Shown here: in pieces, positions 47,403 through 59,488 of the stretch
Layout of the letters: every line of letters begins with the position of its first letter
Numbering within the stretch: the stretch's first letter is position 1
NCBI GenBank assembly: GCA_030737875.1
Contig: CM060912.1
Span: forward strand, 878,005,199-878,069,198
DNA length: 64,000 bases
Source of the DNA: Allium sativum
Lineage: Eukaryota; Streptophyta; Magnoliopsida; Asparagales; Amaryllidaceae
Direction of reading: 5' to 3'
Notes under the pieces: model-generated
Databases searched by the model: none
What the model was told of the DNA's origin: nothing
What the model saw: only the letters and a program-made list of their open reading frames with translations
Made by a program: the position numbers and the translations under genes

Positions 47403-47639
47403 AATCTGAATATCAAATTAGTTTCATTCTATTATTTGAGTTGAGTTGGAATGATTGTTGAGTGTTTTGTTTGCACTAAGTTAATTGTTGGTTAAAATTC
47501 ATTTTTGACATTTTTAAATTTTACTTAAAATTAGATCACTTTGTTTGATAGAGAAATTTGCTTAATGTTAGTTGGGTAAAAAAAGAGAAATTGATGGGAA
47601 AGGTATAGAAGAGGTATTTTCATAGAAAAAAAAATTGTA

Positions 47640-48390
47640 CTCATCCTTCTTCACAAGAATTAGAAGATGATAAGGTCTTCCTTAAAGTATTATCTAGCAT
47701 CCATTTAGACCAAGGTCCTTTTTTTTTAGTTGGTTGGCCAGCACAGAGGAAAGTTGGTTAGAGTACAGTATTTATGTAGCATCCCTGTAGACCAAATATT
47801 TTCCTTAAATTGTAATTTCCGTATCAGCTTTAATATGCAGTATTTCTCGATTCCACCAAGATTTTAAGGCCAATGCCTCCTCCTTTTTTAGGTCTATATG
47901 GGTTTGACCAAGCTATTTTATGATTTCTGTCGGCCCAAATGAAGTCTGCGCAAAACTGTTAATTTTAACCAAAATTTCCATGTGTACATGATATGCCATG
48001 AGCTAGTAAAGGACCATGGTGTAATGACTGTTTGTATTAACTCTGCTCTTACGGCCATTGATAGAAGTTTACTATCCCATATGTCTAGCTTGTTCATAAT
48101 TCTTTGAAATAACATTGCACTCAGAATAGTGTAAAAAACTGAAGGCAAAGGGACACCGAGATATTCTTGCAATTGCGACTCTTGCTGTTGAAGCAGTGAT
48201 GAAATTGAGCTTTTATTCTTATTGCTTGTGCTAAAATACATCTTAGTTTTCGTTTGGTTGATGTGCGGTGCTGATACCTGACCCATATGCATCAATATCT
48301 GGTTTTATTTGCTTGCACTCTTCATTAGCTATACCAAATAACACTATATCATCAGCGTATAACAGATGTGAAATTCAAAGCAATATAGAT
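47640..48390 (-). pseudogene. L1-type LINE reverse transcriptase fragment
   Basis: On the minus strand, LLYADDIVLFG at about 48330-48370 is the catalytic F/YADD motif region of a non-LTR reverse transcriptase. A frame change follows, then words typical of the L1 thumb region in order (EYLGVPLPS, WDSKLLSMAVRAELIQTV). After another frame change comes an FIWADRNHKIAW...GGGIGLK-like stretch (about 47940 down to 47858). Only the C-terminal third of ORF2 is present, with several frameshifts. The upstream endonuclease domain is absent here. Confidence 0.75.
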
Positions 48391-51300
48391 TTTAAATTTG
48401 ATTTGATATAGTCTACGCATGTCCTATAACTATGTCGATCATCACTGCACTTTTAGTTTTGTATTTTTGAGTTCAAATCATTGATATTGATGTAGCCCAT
48501 ATTACTGTATTTAGGTTCCAATTACCTACAGGAGCCATTCAAATAATTTTCTTCATGAAATTAGCACTATTTTATACATGATATGATGGTTTCTAGGAAC
48601 ACATAATTTGCACTGCTATATGCAAACTTATATATGTAGATTGTTCTTATTTTTTCTCTTTGGACATCATACACACATCATAATTACAGTTTGAAATCTT
48701 GAAGTAAATGTGGATTGGTTCCACTTATATTTAAATGTTTTGCAAGCTCAGCTGAACAAAAAACAGTACTCTATATTAATAGAACTCTATCATTTAGGTA
48801 ATGTTAGACATAAATATGTTGTGGTCTTTGCATCCATTTTTCATGCCTAAAATCAATCTCACGTCTTGTCCTAACTAATTGCATGCGGAAATAACTTTCC
48901 TGAGATTGAGTTTGTGAAGGAAGTAAAGATGATTGCTTGATGGTTTCATTGCTTAGAAGCAAATTATTTTACTGTCAGTGAATTGCTTATTGTGGTGCTT
49001 ATTTAACTCTGATTTTTTAGCCTTGAGTACATCATGTGTTGTTAATTGCATGCAGGTGTTATATATATGGTTAAAAATGTGTATTTCAGGTTCTCGCATT
49101 CCACGACCTTGTTGTTCTGATTGTGTGCATGCTCCAGGTCCTCACATTTCTCCCTTTGCCTATTGTCTTAATTTTGTTGTTACTTTTTGACTTTTACACT
49201 TTCATAGGTCTACCTTATGTACTTTCATAGGAAATACAATGATGTTTAGATAAGCATTGGTCAAAGTAAACTGTTAAAAGAACATAATCAAAACAAATCA
49301 GAGATCATAAAGTAACGTGTTGTGAGAAGATATAAAAACTAAGATAAAGAACTGGCACAAATAGCCTACCTAAAATATACTTTTAATGAAAACTGTTTTC
49401 GTTTCCATATGACAATAGCCAAAGCAAACTATTAATGAAAACTCATTTCCACATGAACTGCAGCCAAAACATGTATTTGAATAATAATTGATAATCGCTT
49501 CCACAAACATTAGCTGAAAATAAAAGGAATCAGCAAGACACTGTGATATTATTATCACATATAATAAACAACAAAATTTAAATGACTAAATTTCTTTAGC
49601 TTTTACACATTTAAAAAATCAATTCCTTTGAGACAAACATCACAAGGGCACAGAATAATTAAGCAAACGAAAAATGCATTAGTTTAGTTTGAAAGAAGCG
49701 GTTGGTTGTAATTTGTTAAGCTTAGTATGACGAATAAATCCCACGACATGGAATGATGACATATACAATCAATATTCTTTTACATAACTGATACAGAATT
49801 TTGTGCGAGTTCTTTACAATGGTAGCAAATGTATTGCTATTTGAATAACTTGAAAGGAATTAAGGAATATTGATAAAACTTATGAACAAATTTTGGACAG
49901 TGGTAACATGTTGAAATCAATATGTGATTACTTTGGTGGTATATCTCTTCTAGCCTTCTATTAAATATCACAAATTGCGTAGATGGTCAGGTAAAAATGC
50001 TGTTGTAATACAAAAAAGCTGGATACATAGGTGTGTCCGTTTGGACAGAAATTCACATGTTATACATTGCACTGCACATCAAAATAAAAATGATACCTCG
50101 ATGTCAGAAGATATTACATGTGAAGTTAACATGTAGTTGGTATGCCCAACTATTTATTAATTGCAAATTCTGTCTAATTTATTTAAATTAAATGATGTTG
50201 TCCATACATGAATCAAAAGAAAACCTGCAAGTCAACTAACATACTTAATGTTAGGCATGAGCAACAATAGTAGACTTAATAATAGATTCTTAATACATTC
50301 AAAAGACCAATAAAGAACCTTAAATTTTTACAACAAGGATGTCGAGTCTTCCCCTTCATTATTGTCAAGTTCTTTTGATGCTGGGGATAGCGATTAATCG
50401 TGCAGCTGTATAGGTAAAGATTATTTGGTTTGATGTTTTCATACCCGATTGCTTTGCCTATCCTAGTTGAAATAAGCTTTCTTGCTGCCATTCTGATTAT
50501 ATCATGGGGCCATGGTTGAGAAGTCGAACAGCTGAATCCATACGAAGCAAAACAGCTATATTAATCAAACTTTATAAAGGGAGAAAAATAATGAAACTTC
50601 AACCTGGAGTAATTCAAAATTATGGAATTTTTTACATCCTTTAAAAAAAGTGGTTATATACAAGTACATAAGCTTTTGAAGCTATACTGAAGATAACTTC
50701 AGACTATAGTGGTTAAATCAATATTGAAAGAGAAAAAAACATAGCATGCTAACTTTTGGAGTGAACTATGAAAAAAACTCAGCATATTTATTCATAATGC
50801 AATGAATACAAATTAATGTGAACATATTTTTGTCTGCAAAGTTTTAAAGTTGTATCATATATTAGAACTAATAGAAGTTAGAAAAAGGAGAATAGTTGCC
50901 TTGGTCTTCCTTTAAAAGTCGGTTATAGTGAATCCAATTTGATCAAAATATATAAATTCCTAACCAGAGACTTATCAGATTTAAAATCTTTATTAATAAT
51001 TGTGTTGGAAACACATGTTTTGTCCGATCGTGAAGTGCCAAAACTGCCCTTTATTTAAATTAAAAAACTATCCCCCCCAAAAAAAAAAAAAAAAAAAAAA
51101 AGATTTGTGCAGTATGGTAATAAGTGAACTAAATTTCAGTCTGTAAAGATTGTTTAAATGTTTGGAAAATTGGATAAAAACACATGGTAGATCATGGTGG
51201 TCGAAAGCAGCTAAAGTGAGTGGAGGGTAATAATGAGGTAGAGTGGTCGGTAGCAAAATAGATTATATTTGGTGATTTAGTGAACAATCTGATGCTTGTA

Positions 51301-52670
51301 TTACTTCAAAAATTGAGTGAGAGACTGAAGATGTCATAGGGGGAGGCTAAAATTCTTTCAGTTAACTTGGATTTATCTATAGATATACCAGAAAACCAAA
51401 TCTTATTTTTGCTAACATTAAAATAACCTAAAATAACTCAATAACGAAAGGTCTCTTAAGTAAAATATAAAGGAAACAAAACCTTTTATAAGAATGGATA
51501 TCCATTAGGAAACAAAATTATCGAAAAACCATGAACATCTGTATATATTTTACTATATTGAAATGGAGATAAATTTCACTAACATCGTTATTAATTAAAT
51601 TCCATTATTATTTAAAAAATGCATGTTTCTACTATTTTACACGGATTGATTTACTTAAACAAATGATTCTTGAGATACATAAGAAATTACAACTTCAAAA
51701 TATTGTCCATGATAACAAATGAAATTGCCAATAACAGGGAAATGAATAATTATGATTTGTCATATTCTAAGTACATTCATAATTATCGCAACACATAGAG
51801 TTGGTTATAACAGCAGAATGTCTGATGCCAATCAAAAAAAGAGTGCAACTTTAGACGTAGTCAGAACTATATTTTTTTTAACAGAACATGATAATGATAT
51901 TACCATGTTAACATGAGAAATAATGTCCAGTGGAACCAAATCACATGCAAAAAAAGGGTACATACTCCCAAATGAACTTTAAAATTCGTGTGTTGAGGCT
52001 GGTGTATTAGCAGGGTTTAATAATGTTTCTGGAACAAGGTTATCTTTGTCAAGGCATTTACAGCCATAATGCTATTTTTCATTAAACGTGTAGCAGTGAT
52101 GTAAAGTTTGTTTCCTTGGATTGTTGAATTTATCTCACTTCCACTAACTTGGCCCATTTGCTTTGGCAACTTGACTTTAGGACTTTGATTTATGCAGTGT
52201 TATTTGTACTCCTCATTGGAGAGTTTGTTGACGCTTAAGTCATTTAAATTAAGCAAAATTTTGATTACTAGGCGGTGCCAATCAAATATTAAAACTATTA
52301 AGATATGAGCCATATATGCTAAATTTGTTAAGTTGTCAAATGTTCTCTATTACAAAATACACTCAACAACTGTTCAGATAATGGCATGCTTTTAAAGTGG
52401 TTGCATAATTACGTATAATTGTTTAATTTACTTGGATAAGTTTATAGAGCATGTACAAAAACCTCTCATGCCTGATACGAGGATACCGGGTGCACTTTCT
52501 TTTAAAAAAAGGTTTCCAGGTGTATAGTATAATCCTATATAAATTTGTTTTTTGTATCAAAAAACATCAAATTACATTTGTTTGCTTGTTTCATTAGTTT
52601 CAAGCATGATGCTGTTTCTCATCACCTGTGTCTTCTTTTTACTTCAATATATATTGGTATGAGTTTTGCA
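48391..52670. other. Long AT-rich non-coding region
   Basis: No gene is recognised. A minus-strand frame with a real ATG at 50491 (begins MAARKLISTRIGKAIG, 71 codons to 50276) is basic and could be an orphan exon, but has no family match. A pure A-run of ~25 bases preceded by C7 is at about 51070-51101 and may mark the tail of an old retroposed insertion on the plus strand. Exon-like acceptor and donor pairs occur at about 49080-49136. Confidence 0.5.
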
Positions 52671-55267
52671 TATCGATTCTGATTTTTCATCCCCGATCTT
52701 TCCACTCCCAGATCTTGTCGAATACCAGGTCTTGTTTCACCTGTAGCTAAAAGAGGTAATCACTTCTATCTCGTTATTAACCCCAATTTTCACAAATTTA
52801 TCTCATCCTTCTGCTTCACTGGTCTCACTCTTTTGTTAATTTGGACATTGAAATCTGCAATTTATCTTGTACTTAGCTGATTATGTGTTATTTGCTTGGA
52901 TTAATTGATTATGACATTGTATTGTTTATGCTCTTACATGTTTGCGATAGGACTAAAATATACTAGTTGTATCAATAGTAATATTGCTCTATATGATGAT
53001 TATAACTCTGTTATTTCTTGTAGTAGCTCAATATTAATTTCTATTTTAATTTAAGCTTTAATCTGCATGCATTCAGCAAATATATGTAAACCTTCAATCA
53101 AAAATAAAATTGTCAAAGGAGAAGCATTTGGGATTAGTGATTCACTTCTTTCTTAGCAACTTACTCATCTCTTACCCTGATTTTATAAATTTAAAAACCC
53201 TAATCCCCTCCCAAACTGAGACTGATAAAATTCGATTTTTGGGTGAAACATGCGATGAACAAAAAATGGTGGAGATCAAGATAGAGATCAAGGAGACTAA
53301 GACAGTTTTCCCGATCATGTTTAAACTTTCACAATTTATTTTATTTTATATATACTGATAAAGAAACGGTTAAACAGGGATTTAGTTTTTGCACTTGAAT
53401 AATATGAAAGTTTGTTTCGGGTAAGATGAAAAGGATGATAGTACATGAATAAGGAGGAAGATAATCATGCTAATGTTAAATTAGCAACACTTTTTTTTTT
53501 TCTCATTTTTATAAAGGAAAAACTAACTATTTGTTTCTTTGATTAACAAAAAATAAAATAGACAAAAATTTGACAGTTATGTTCCTTTTTCCTTACTCAT
53601 AATGTTTCTTCCGTTTACAATTTAAGAAAAATGTTGTACAGATATTTTATCTGTTGGACACAGTGGGCAAAAGTAGTCGGGTAACACTGTGCATCATTTT
53701 TGTTCAAATTTTATTTATTTATTTTAAAAAACCCTTATAGTTTGGATCAAATTGCTAATCCAATCTGTCCAATGATTGGATTTTCAAACTTCAAATCAAA
53801 CTTCAATCAAAACCACAGTAGAGAAATTCATTCAAGTCATGCTGTGAAGTAAAGCATATCGAAGTACTTACATGAATATATAGTACAAATTTCATTGGCT
53901 CCTGATCAAAATATAGATTGAATAAGAGAGAATTTTGAGTTTTAGATCCAGGTATAAAAGCAACTTCAAAATCAATTCAGAAAATGAAATTATTATTATA
54001 AAATCAGCGGTAACATTAATGTTTATACCTCTGAAAGCCTTTTAATGTCTGTATGTTTCTAAACATACCAACGAAGTTATAAAAACCGCTAAATAGAAGC
54101 TAGACGACAAGTATAGACTAGGAATGTATCGTTAGGCAGGATTTAATCGAAACTGGGATTTTATTATAACTAATGTATTTTTGATAAAATTTATTATTCA
54201 GTTTAGTATTAGTTGATCAGAACTGGAAATTTTGATGTTAAAGTGGGCTAGTGAGCAGGTAAAGAGGCAAGACTGTCTAAAATCAGCATGTAGATGCTCA
54301 TACATAAAGCCATATCTACTGCCTAGACATCCATTTGGTTTTAAGCTGAGAAAGCAAAACTTGATTATATGAGTATAGGTGGATGACTAGACAGTTTCAC
54401 AGTAGGCCTCGCTTAATTAGTGCTGAGGCATATCGATTTTGATTCATTTTAGGGTATGGTGAGTTTTCTAAAAAAAACGTGCTATATGTTGTGGAACCCA
54501 AACATACTAAAATTGTATGTCTAGAGTGCAAATAAACGTGCATCACATACTATAACTTAAATTGATTAGTTTGAGTTTAGTTGTGAGCTGGTAGATGCAT
54601 TTTTAATAGCACATATATATATTTTAAGTACAGGTTGCAGATCTACGTCATTTGGAGTATATCCACCGTAGCAATCGTTTTGGTATTCCAACGCACTCGA
54701 GACCGCTCAAGAAAACATGCCCTTTTTTAATCTACTATAGCAATCACCATTTGTGCAACAATATTCACATATGCAACAGTTTCATGATCTATGCCTTATC
54801 CAACACCTCGCAATTTCGAAGAACATCAACATCAGGGGAGTACGCATTGACTTGCTTTCTAACGTCACTTGTTTGCTTTGTTTAATTTTCCTTATTGAAA
54901 AACAATATATGTATATATGTTAGTGGACTTGTTCGTCCTTTTTTCTTTCAAAAATTACATGTGTAATGAACATGTAGAGTGATCTTTTTGTTAATGTAAT
55001 ATATTTGAACTTGTTGTTTTAACTTTCTTGTTGGAATTTTATATATACACACATCTTCCTGGTTGGAATGTACGAAATTGTGATGCTCATATATCATGAT
55101 GAATCATAATTACTATTGTGCATATTTTATGTGTTTCAAATATGTTAATTTAAGACCGAGAAAAAACAAAAATTTTGTCTTTAAAATTCAATTTTAAATA
55201 TATTTAAGATTGTTCACTAAATCAGAATTATGTATTCAGTTATGTTCAATTGACATATCTAGATATC
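52671..55267. other. AT-rich intergenic region 3' of the NCED-family gene
   Basis: No convincing gene is seen. An 82-codon frame at 53110-53358 opens with a TTG and ends in AT-rich sequence. A 77-codon frame at about 54652 follows an exon-like acceptor (TACAG at ~54632) but has no recognisable family. I treat both as non-coding. Confidence 0.45.
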
Positions 55268-55273
55268 TTTATT
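55268..55273 (-). terminator. Candidate polyadenylation signal of the NCED-family gene
   Basis: AATAAA on the minus strand, 108 bases beyond the stop codon, is the nearest canonical signal downstream of the coding region. Confidence 0.4.
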
Positions 55274-55380
55274 GTTTTTCCGCATTCGTGCAATTTTCTC
55301 GTACAACAATTTGTACGCTAAACCAAAATTGTTCATCAACGAAATCTAAATCCCTACGTTCTACCCTCACGCGTTTACAT

Positions 55381-57093
55381 TTACATGAATGCAACGTCTT
55401 CACTTAGTTCTTCCCCACTTACAAAGGTACCATGAAAACCGTACGGCACTCTATACGGCAGTTGTACCGTTGCTACCATGTCCATGCTTTTCGCGTCTAA
55501 AATAACCAACTCTGATACATTCTCCTCCTCATCATGTACGTATCCCATAACATATCCTTCATCCTCAACCTCTCCTTTTGTTGCTACAAATGTTGGTTCA
55601 CCGCCATATTTTCCATTACCGTATGCGTATTCAGTCATCTCTCCACTCTCCACATCCACTTTGGCAATTCCACGACACCTCGGCCATGGTTCGGTTATCG
55701 CCATGTACACGAACCGTGCTTTCCTACCAACTTTAGCCTTGTTCACTTGACCCATTTCTAAATTTATCCCTTCTACAATTGACACTCTAGTAGATTTTCC
55801 TGTTTTTAAGTCCATTGTAATTTTCGACAGCACACTCTTCAATTTCTCATCTTTCTCTGAGAAAATGGCATCTGGTGGAGTCATGCACGACGCAATGACC
55901 ACCACCTTATCCCCTTCATCTTCCTCCCATGCATTCCATAAATGGAAGCAAAAACAACCCGGTACATCAGTCCACTTAAGCCTCGACTGATCGCTATCAT
56001 ATCTAGGCAATAATCCAAACCTCGCCACCTTCTTCTCATCGCACTTCAACGGCGAACTCCCTGTTGCCATCGTTGAAACATCAAACACTAGTTGGTGATC
56101 ATGTATCACCGCATAACTCTCCGTAATCGCAAAATCATGAATCATTGTTGGTTCATTCAAACAAATAGGCACGTCTGGTGTTTTCTTTCCATTTGGATCA
56201 ACCCTAAAGTACTTCAAATAGGGCTTCTTCAGTAAGCTGTAACTTAAGGAAAAAAGTTCACCTGTGACAGGATCGATTTTAGGATGAGCAATCATAGGCG
56301 AGTCAAGCTGGCCATCAAAATCAAACCTACCAACCGTCCTCAGATCCCTGCCTTTAGTAACATTGACATGGTAAGGCAAGTCATCTTCAGACATAGCCAG
56401 CAGCTTCCCATTAAAGTACGCCAACCCTGCATTGGCAGCTCCGATCCCCTGTGTACTATCTAAAATCCCAGCTGCAGTCCGTGCGTAAAACAGCGCCAAG
56501 CGACATAAGCCAGAGCGACCATGAAGCTCTCCAATAGGCTTAGGAAATATAGCATGTCCAATAGCGGCTTCCTGCTTCAGTCTGCTGGTTTTTGTAAGGT
56601 GGCTCGTGTAGGAAGCATCGTAAGGTCCTTTAAAGGAGACTGCATGTACCATGCCATCTCCATCGAACAAATGGTGGCCACTTGATGGTGGGAACACCGG
56701 GTTTGCTCCGTTTCTCACGTACATGCCGTTACATAATTCTGTCGGGATTTTGCCAGAGACAACGAGTGCCTTAGTTGGTTCTGATTCCGACACGGGTGCG
56801 TAGTTGCCCGATATTTGGATATCAGGATCAATTGTTTGTGGGAATGGCTGGCTTTTTTCGATCGTTTGTAATCCAAACTCCAGGACGTCTAGAGCTTTTG
56901 CTGCTAGTTTCTGGAAGTGATTTTGTGGTCTATGCTTGGATGGGGTGAGTGTAATGGTTTTTGGAGGAGGTGGTGATGGTGTAGCTGGGAGCTGAAGAGG
57001 TGGTTTTGTATTCTTCTCTACTTTGAGCAAGGGTTTGCTTTGTGAGGGGGATGTTACCAACTGGCATGTACATGGACTGAATATCGATGTCAT
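55381..57093 (-). CDS. NCED: 9-cis-epoxycarotenoid dioxygenase family protein (NCED), 570 aa
   Basis: A single uninterrupted exon encodes a plastid carotenoid cleavage dioxygenase. NCEDs cut 9-cis-violaxanthin or 9'-cis-neoxanthin at the 11,12 bond to xanthoxin, the committed step of abscisic acid synthesis. The first ATG is at 57093-57091; the open frame extends eight codons further only through a GTG. Residues ~1-55 are Ser/Thr/Pro-rich, like a transit peptide, and an amphipathic stretch (FQKLAAKALDVLEFG) follows at ~60-74. The four iron-binding histidines are present at about 270 (AHPK), 319 (IHDFA), 384 (FHLWN) and 554 (GFHGTF), with second-shell glutamates at about 236, 446 and 499. FHLWNAWEE and SCMTPPD mark it as NCED rather than CCD1 or CCD4. 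It is slightly shorter than typical (~600 aa) and has unusual residues, such as HDHQ where PDQQ is usual. Substrate preference cannot be read from sequence. Confidence 0.93.
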   Translation of the reverse strand: MTSIFSPCTCQLVTSPSQSKPLLKVEKNTKPPLQLPATPSPPPPKTITLTPSKHRPQNHFQKLAAKALDVLEFGLQTIEKSQPFPQTIDPDIQISGNYAPVSESEPTKALVVSGKIPTELCNGMYVRNGANPVFPPSSGHHLFDGDGMVHAVSFKGPYDASYTSHLTKTSRLKQEAAIGHAIFPKPIGELHGRSGLCRLALFYARTAAGILDSTQGIGAANAGLAYFNGKLLAMSEDDLPYHVNVTKGRDLRTVGRFDFDGQLDSPMIAHPKIDPVTGELFSLSYSLLKKPYLKYFRVDPNGKKTPDVPICLNEPTMIHDFAITESYAVIHDHQLVFDVSTMATGSSPLKCDEKKVARFGLLPRYDSDQSRLKWTDVPGCFCFHLWNAWEEDEGDKVVVIASCMTPPDAIFSEKDEKLKSVLSKITMDLKTGKSTRVSIVEGINLEMGQVNKAKVGRKARFVYMAITEPWPRCRGIAKVDVESGEMTEYAYGNGKYGGEPTFVATKGEVEDEGYVMGYVHDEEENVSELVILDAKSMDMVATVQLPYRVPYGFHGTFVSGEELSEDVAFM

Positions 57094-57225
57094 GTTTCTC
57101 TTCTGACCAAACAACACTCTTTTTTACTATAATTAAGTTCCCACTGTAAGTTCCAACAGTAAAGATGGATATTTCTCGTCTGACCAAAATCCACTCTTTT
57201 TTCAGTACAAGTTCAAATAGTAAAG

Positions 57226-57450
57226 AGAGAGAGCAAAAGGAGTATATAAAGTGAAATGGTACTTCAAATATCACAGAGAGCAAAAGGAGAATGTAAAGTG
57301 AAACGGTAACTCAAATGGTACAGAGAGCAAAAGGAGTATGTAAAGTGAAATGGAAGTTCAAATACAGACAGCAAAAGGAGTATGTAAAGTGAAATGGAAG
57401 TTCAAATACTGGAGACAGCAAAAGGAGTATATAAAGTGTGAAATGGTAGG
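57226..57450 (-). repeat. Five 44-47 bp repeats in the NCED-family promoter, with core promoter
   Basis: GCAAAAGGAG starts at 57233, 57280, 57327, 57371 and 57418, each followed by a variant of TATATAAAGTGAAATGG. In the copy nearest the gene the minus strand reads TATATA (57244-57249) followed by a CT-rich run, GCTCTCTCTC, resembling a plant TATA box plus pyrimidine patch. That would give a start near 57215 and a ~120-nt leader. The TATA sequence is kept in the first and last copies and changed to TATG or AATG types in the others. Confidence 0.6.
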
Positions 57451-57483
57451 TTTGGGGGTTGGGGGCAAAGATGTATGAAATCA

Positions 57484-57491
57484 TACGTGGC
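57484..57491 (+). promoter_or_regulatory. ABRE (abscisic acid response element)
   Basis: TACGTGGC is an exact match to the PyACGTGGC consensus bound by ABF/AREB bZIP factors, about 390 bp upstream of the NCED-family start codon. ABA- or stress-responsive feedback control of NCED genes is known; that it operates here is inference. Confidence 0.5.
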
Positions 57492-57712
57492 ATACTGTCA
57501 GGTGACGAGCTGAAAGATAATTGGAAGATGGGAGTAAACCCATGTACTATGATATGGGGGTTGTCGGGGGTGATTCAACGTTCTAGTAATCCTACATACT
57601 TCAGTATATTCAATGTTTAGACGTGGATGTCGACAAGCAAGAAGGGGCAAGATAGACATGTGGCGTGTAAGGAGGTTTACGGCCATGCATGGCATAGACG
57701 AGGATACTGGGA

Positions 57713-58004
57713 GATATTTGCAAGAAGGGTCAAGATTAAGATATGGTCTTATGTGTCAGCAAGTGGTTCTTATCGGAGGCAGATTTCCACTAGTTTAGGC
57801 AGGCTACTGGTAGATATTTCCACGTAAACTAAGGAGCTTAGATATTTCTGGATATTTGCAAGAAGGGTCAAGATTAAGATACATGGTTTTATGAATCTGT
57901 CAGCAGTTGGGGACGAGTTGTTCTGATCGGATAGATATTGCAGGTCTCCATTAGTTTACTTCAGACTGCCTCTTTCCAAGTAAACTAAACAGCTTAGATA
58001 TTTT
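57713..58004. repeat. Imperfect tandem duplication, about 140 bp
   Basis: GATATTTGCAAGAAGGGTCA opens both halves (57713 and 57851). Shared later words include TCAGCA and CCA(C/T)TAGTTTA, and both halves close with AAACTAA(G/A)...AGCTTAGATATTT. The second copy has diverged by several substitutions and small insertions. It lies 0.6-0.9 kb upstream of the NCED-family gene. Confidence 0.7.
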
Positions 58005-58110
58005 TGTGTCATATACTCACTCCTGTGCATGTTGATTGTTGCACCACCATTACAATACCATGGGCTTGCTTGCGTATCTGTTCTGATGATGTATCATCTC
58101 GTTAACTATA

Positions 58111-58141
<31 letters not shown>

Positions 58142-58861
58142 GCCATTATTGTGACTGTTTTATATAAAAACAGAATAAAATTAAGCAATAATAGATTAGT
58201 TTAAAAAGCAGATTTTCTCTTATTCTTGCAATATCCTTGTTGAAAACCATCTGAAAACTTGTGTTTCGGTGATTGTGAGACCTAATATTTCATGATATTT
58301 TTAGTAATGTTAAATCTACGCACTTGAACTTTTATTCGTATCATGCTAATTACATGCACGTGCCTTCTGTATATACAAACCTGCCTCCATCCCGCTAGTC
58401 CAACAAGCATATATACTGTAAATATAGGCCAACGTCCTGGACTTCTACGCCTTGCCCTACCTGACACTAGTCGACATGTTCTTCATATGGCTCAACCCAC
58501 GCCAAACCCAACCCATTTGCTCAGCTACGCTCCACATCCATGATTGGCCGATTCAACTCAAGTCGCCACAACAAGAATAATGTGACCAATTTCCAACGTA
58601 TGTCCGTGGGAGATGATTGTTGATGCTAAATCCGTTGAAATAACTTATGCTTTTATAACGACTTCACATGGATTCACCGTCCTATTTCTATTGATTTCCT
58701 ATGAAAAACGAAGGCAATTTCCAACGTTAATTCCGACATCAATATTTGAACCCATAACAAATCAAAGACCAAATAGCCGTTAGAACTTAGAAGCGGTCGA
58801 ACACCGTTGCTAAATAGCCACCATTCAAAAAATATGACCAAATTTCCACAAAAATTTGCAT
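58005..58861. other. Non-coding stretch with a short AT microsatellite
   Basis: An interrupted AT repeat is at about 58110-58140. Short frames on both strands at 58280-58543 have no coding character. Nothing else is recognised. Confidence 0.5.
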
Positions 58862-58870
58862 ATGTTCAAT

Positions 58871-58945
<75 letters not shown>

Positions 58946-59127
58946 CATCTATTCAAAATTTGAACTCGTTCTGACATTCGTAACAATTTCAAAATCTTAA
59001 CTCAATTATTTATCGTTTAGACATTTATTCGAACCATTAAATTTAAACATCAAATATATTATTGTACAAATGTCAGAACGGGCTCAAATATTGGATTAAT
59101 GGTAACATATATGTGGATTGAACATCT
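58862..59127. mobile_element. Inverted-repeat (MITE-like) element, copy 1
   Basis: TGTTCAATCCATATATAT at the left and ATATATGTGGATTGAACA at the right are inverted. The inner arms GAACTCGTTCTGACATTCGTA and TACAAATGTCAGAACGGGCTC also pair, so the whole ~266 bp can fold back on itself. A pure AT run (about 58873-58941) has expanded in the left arm. Confidence 0.6.
58873..58941. repeat. AT dinucleotide microsatellite
   Basis: About 69 bp of uninterrupted AT repeat, which expanded within the left arm of the inverted-repeat element. Confidence 0.95.
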
Positions 59128-59234
59128 ATTAATTCTTTTTGGGTTTAGACCAGTGTAGCTCACGAACGGATAAGGATGCTAAAGGGGTGCCTCGGAACGC
59201 CCCTCACACTAATCCAAATTCAACAAGATTTTGT

Positions 59235-59398
59235 AGATGCTCAATCCACATATATGTTATCATCTATTCAAAATTTGAGCTCGTTCCGACATTCGTATCA
59301 TTATCTAAATCTTAGCTCAATTATTCACCGTTCAGACATTTATTCTAACAGTTAAATTTAAACATCAAATATATTATTCTACGAATGTCGGAATATGC
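59235..59398. mobile_element. Inverted-repeat element, copy 2 (right arm truncated)
   Basis: It repeats the left arm and centre of copy 1 in the same orientation, including GATGCTCAATCCACATATAT and the AAATTTAAACATCAAATATA centre. It keeps the pairing CGTTCCGACATTCGTA with TACGAATGTCGGAA, but the outer right arm is missing, replaced by the compound microsatellite. Confidence 0.55.
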
Positions 59399-59410
59399 CC
59401 CGGAATGTTC

Positions 59411-59487
<77 letters not shown>
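59411..59487. repeat. Compound CT / AT / AC microsatellite
   Basis: A CT run, then an AT run, then an AC run, contiguous over ~77 bp. Confidence 0.95.

Positions 59488-59488
<1 letters not shown>

Noticed and set aside
54652..54885. 77-codon frame after a possible splice acceptor
   Set aside because: The initiator is TTG, no family is recognised and no flanking exons in phase were found.
57094..57117. Start of the NCED-family protein eight codons upstream at 57117
   Set aside because: That codon is GTG. The first in-frame ATG is at 57093 and fits a plastid transit peptide start.
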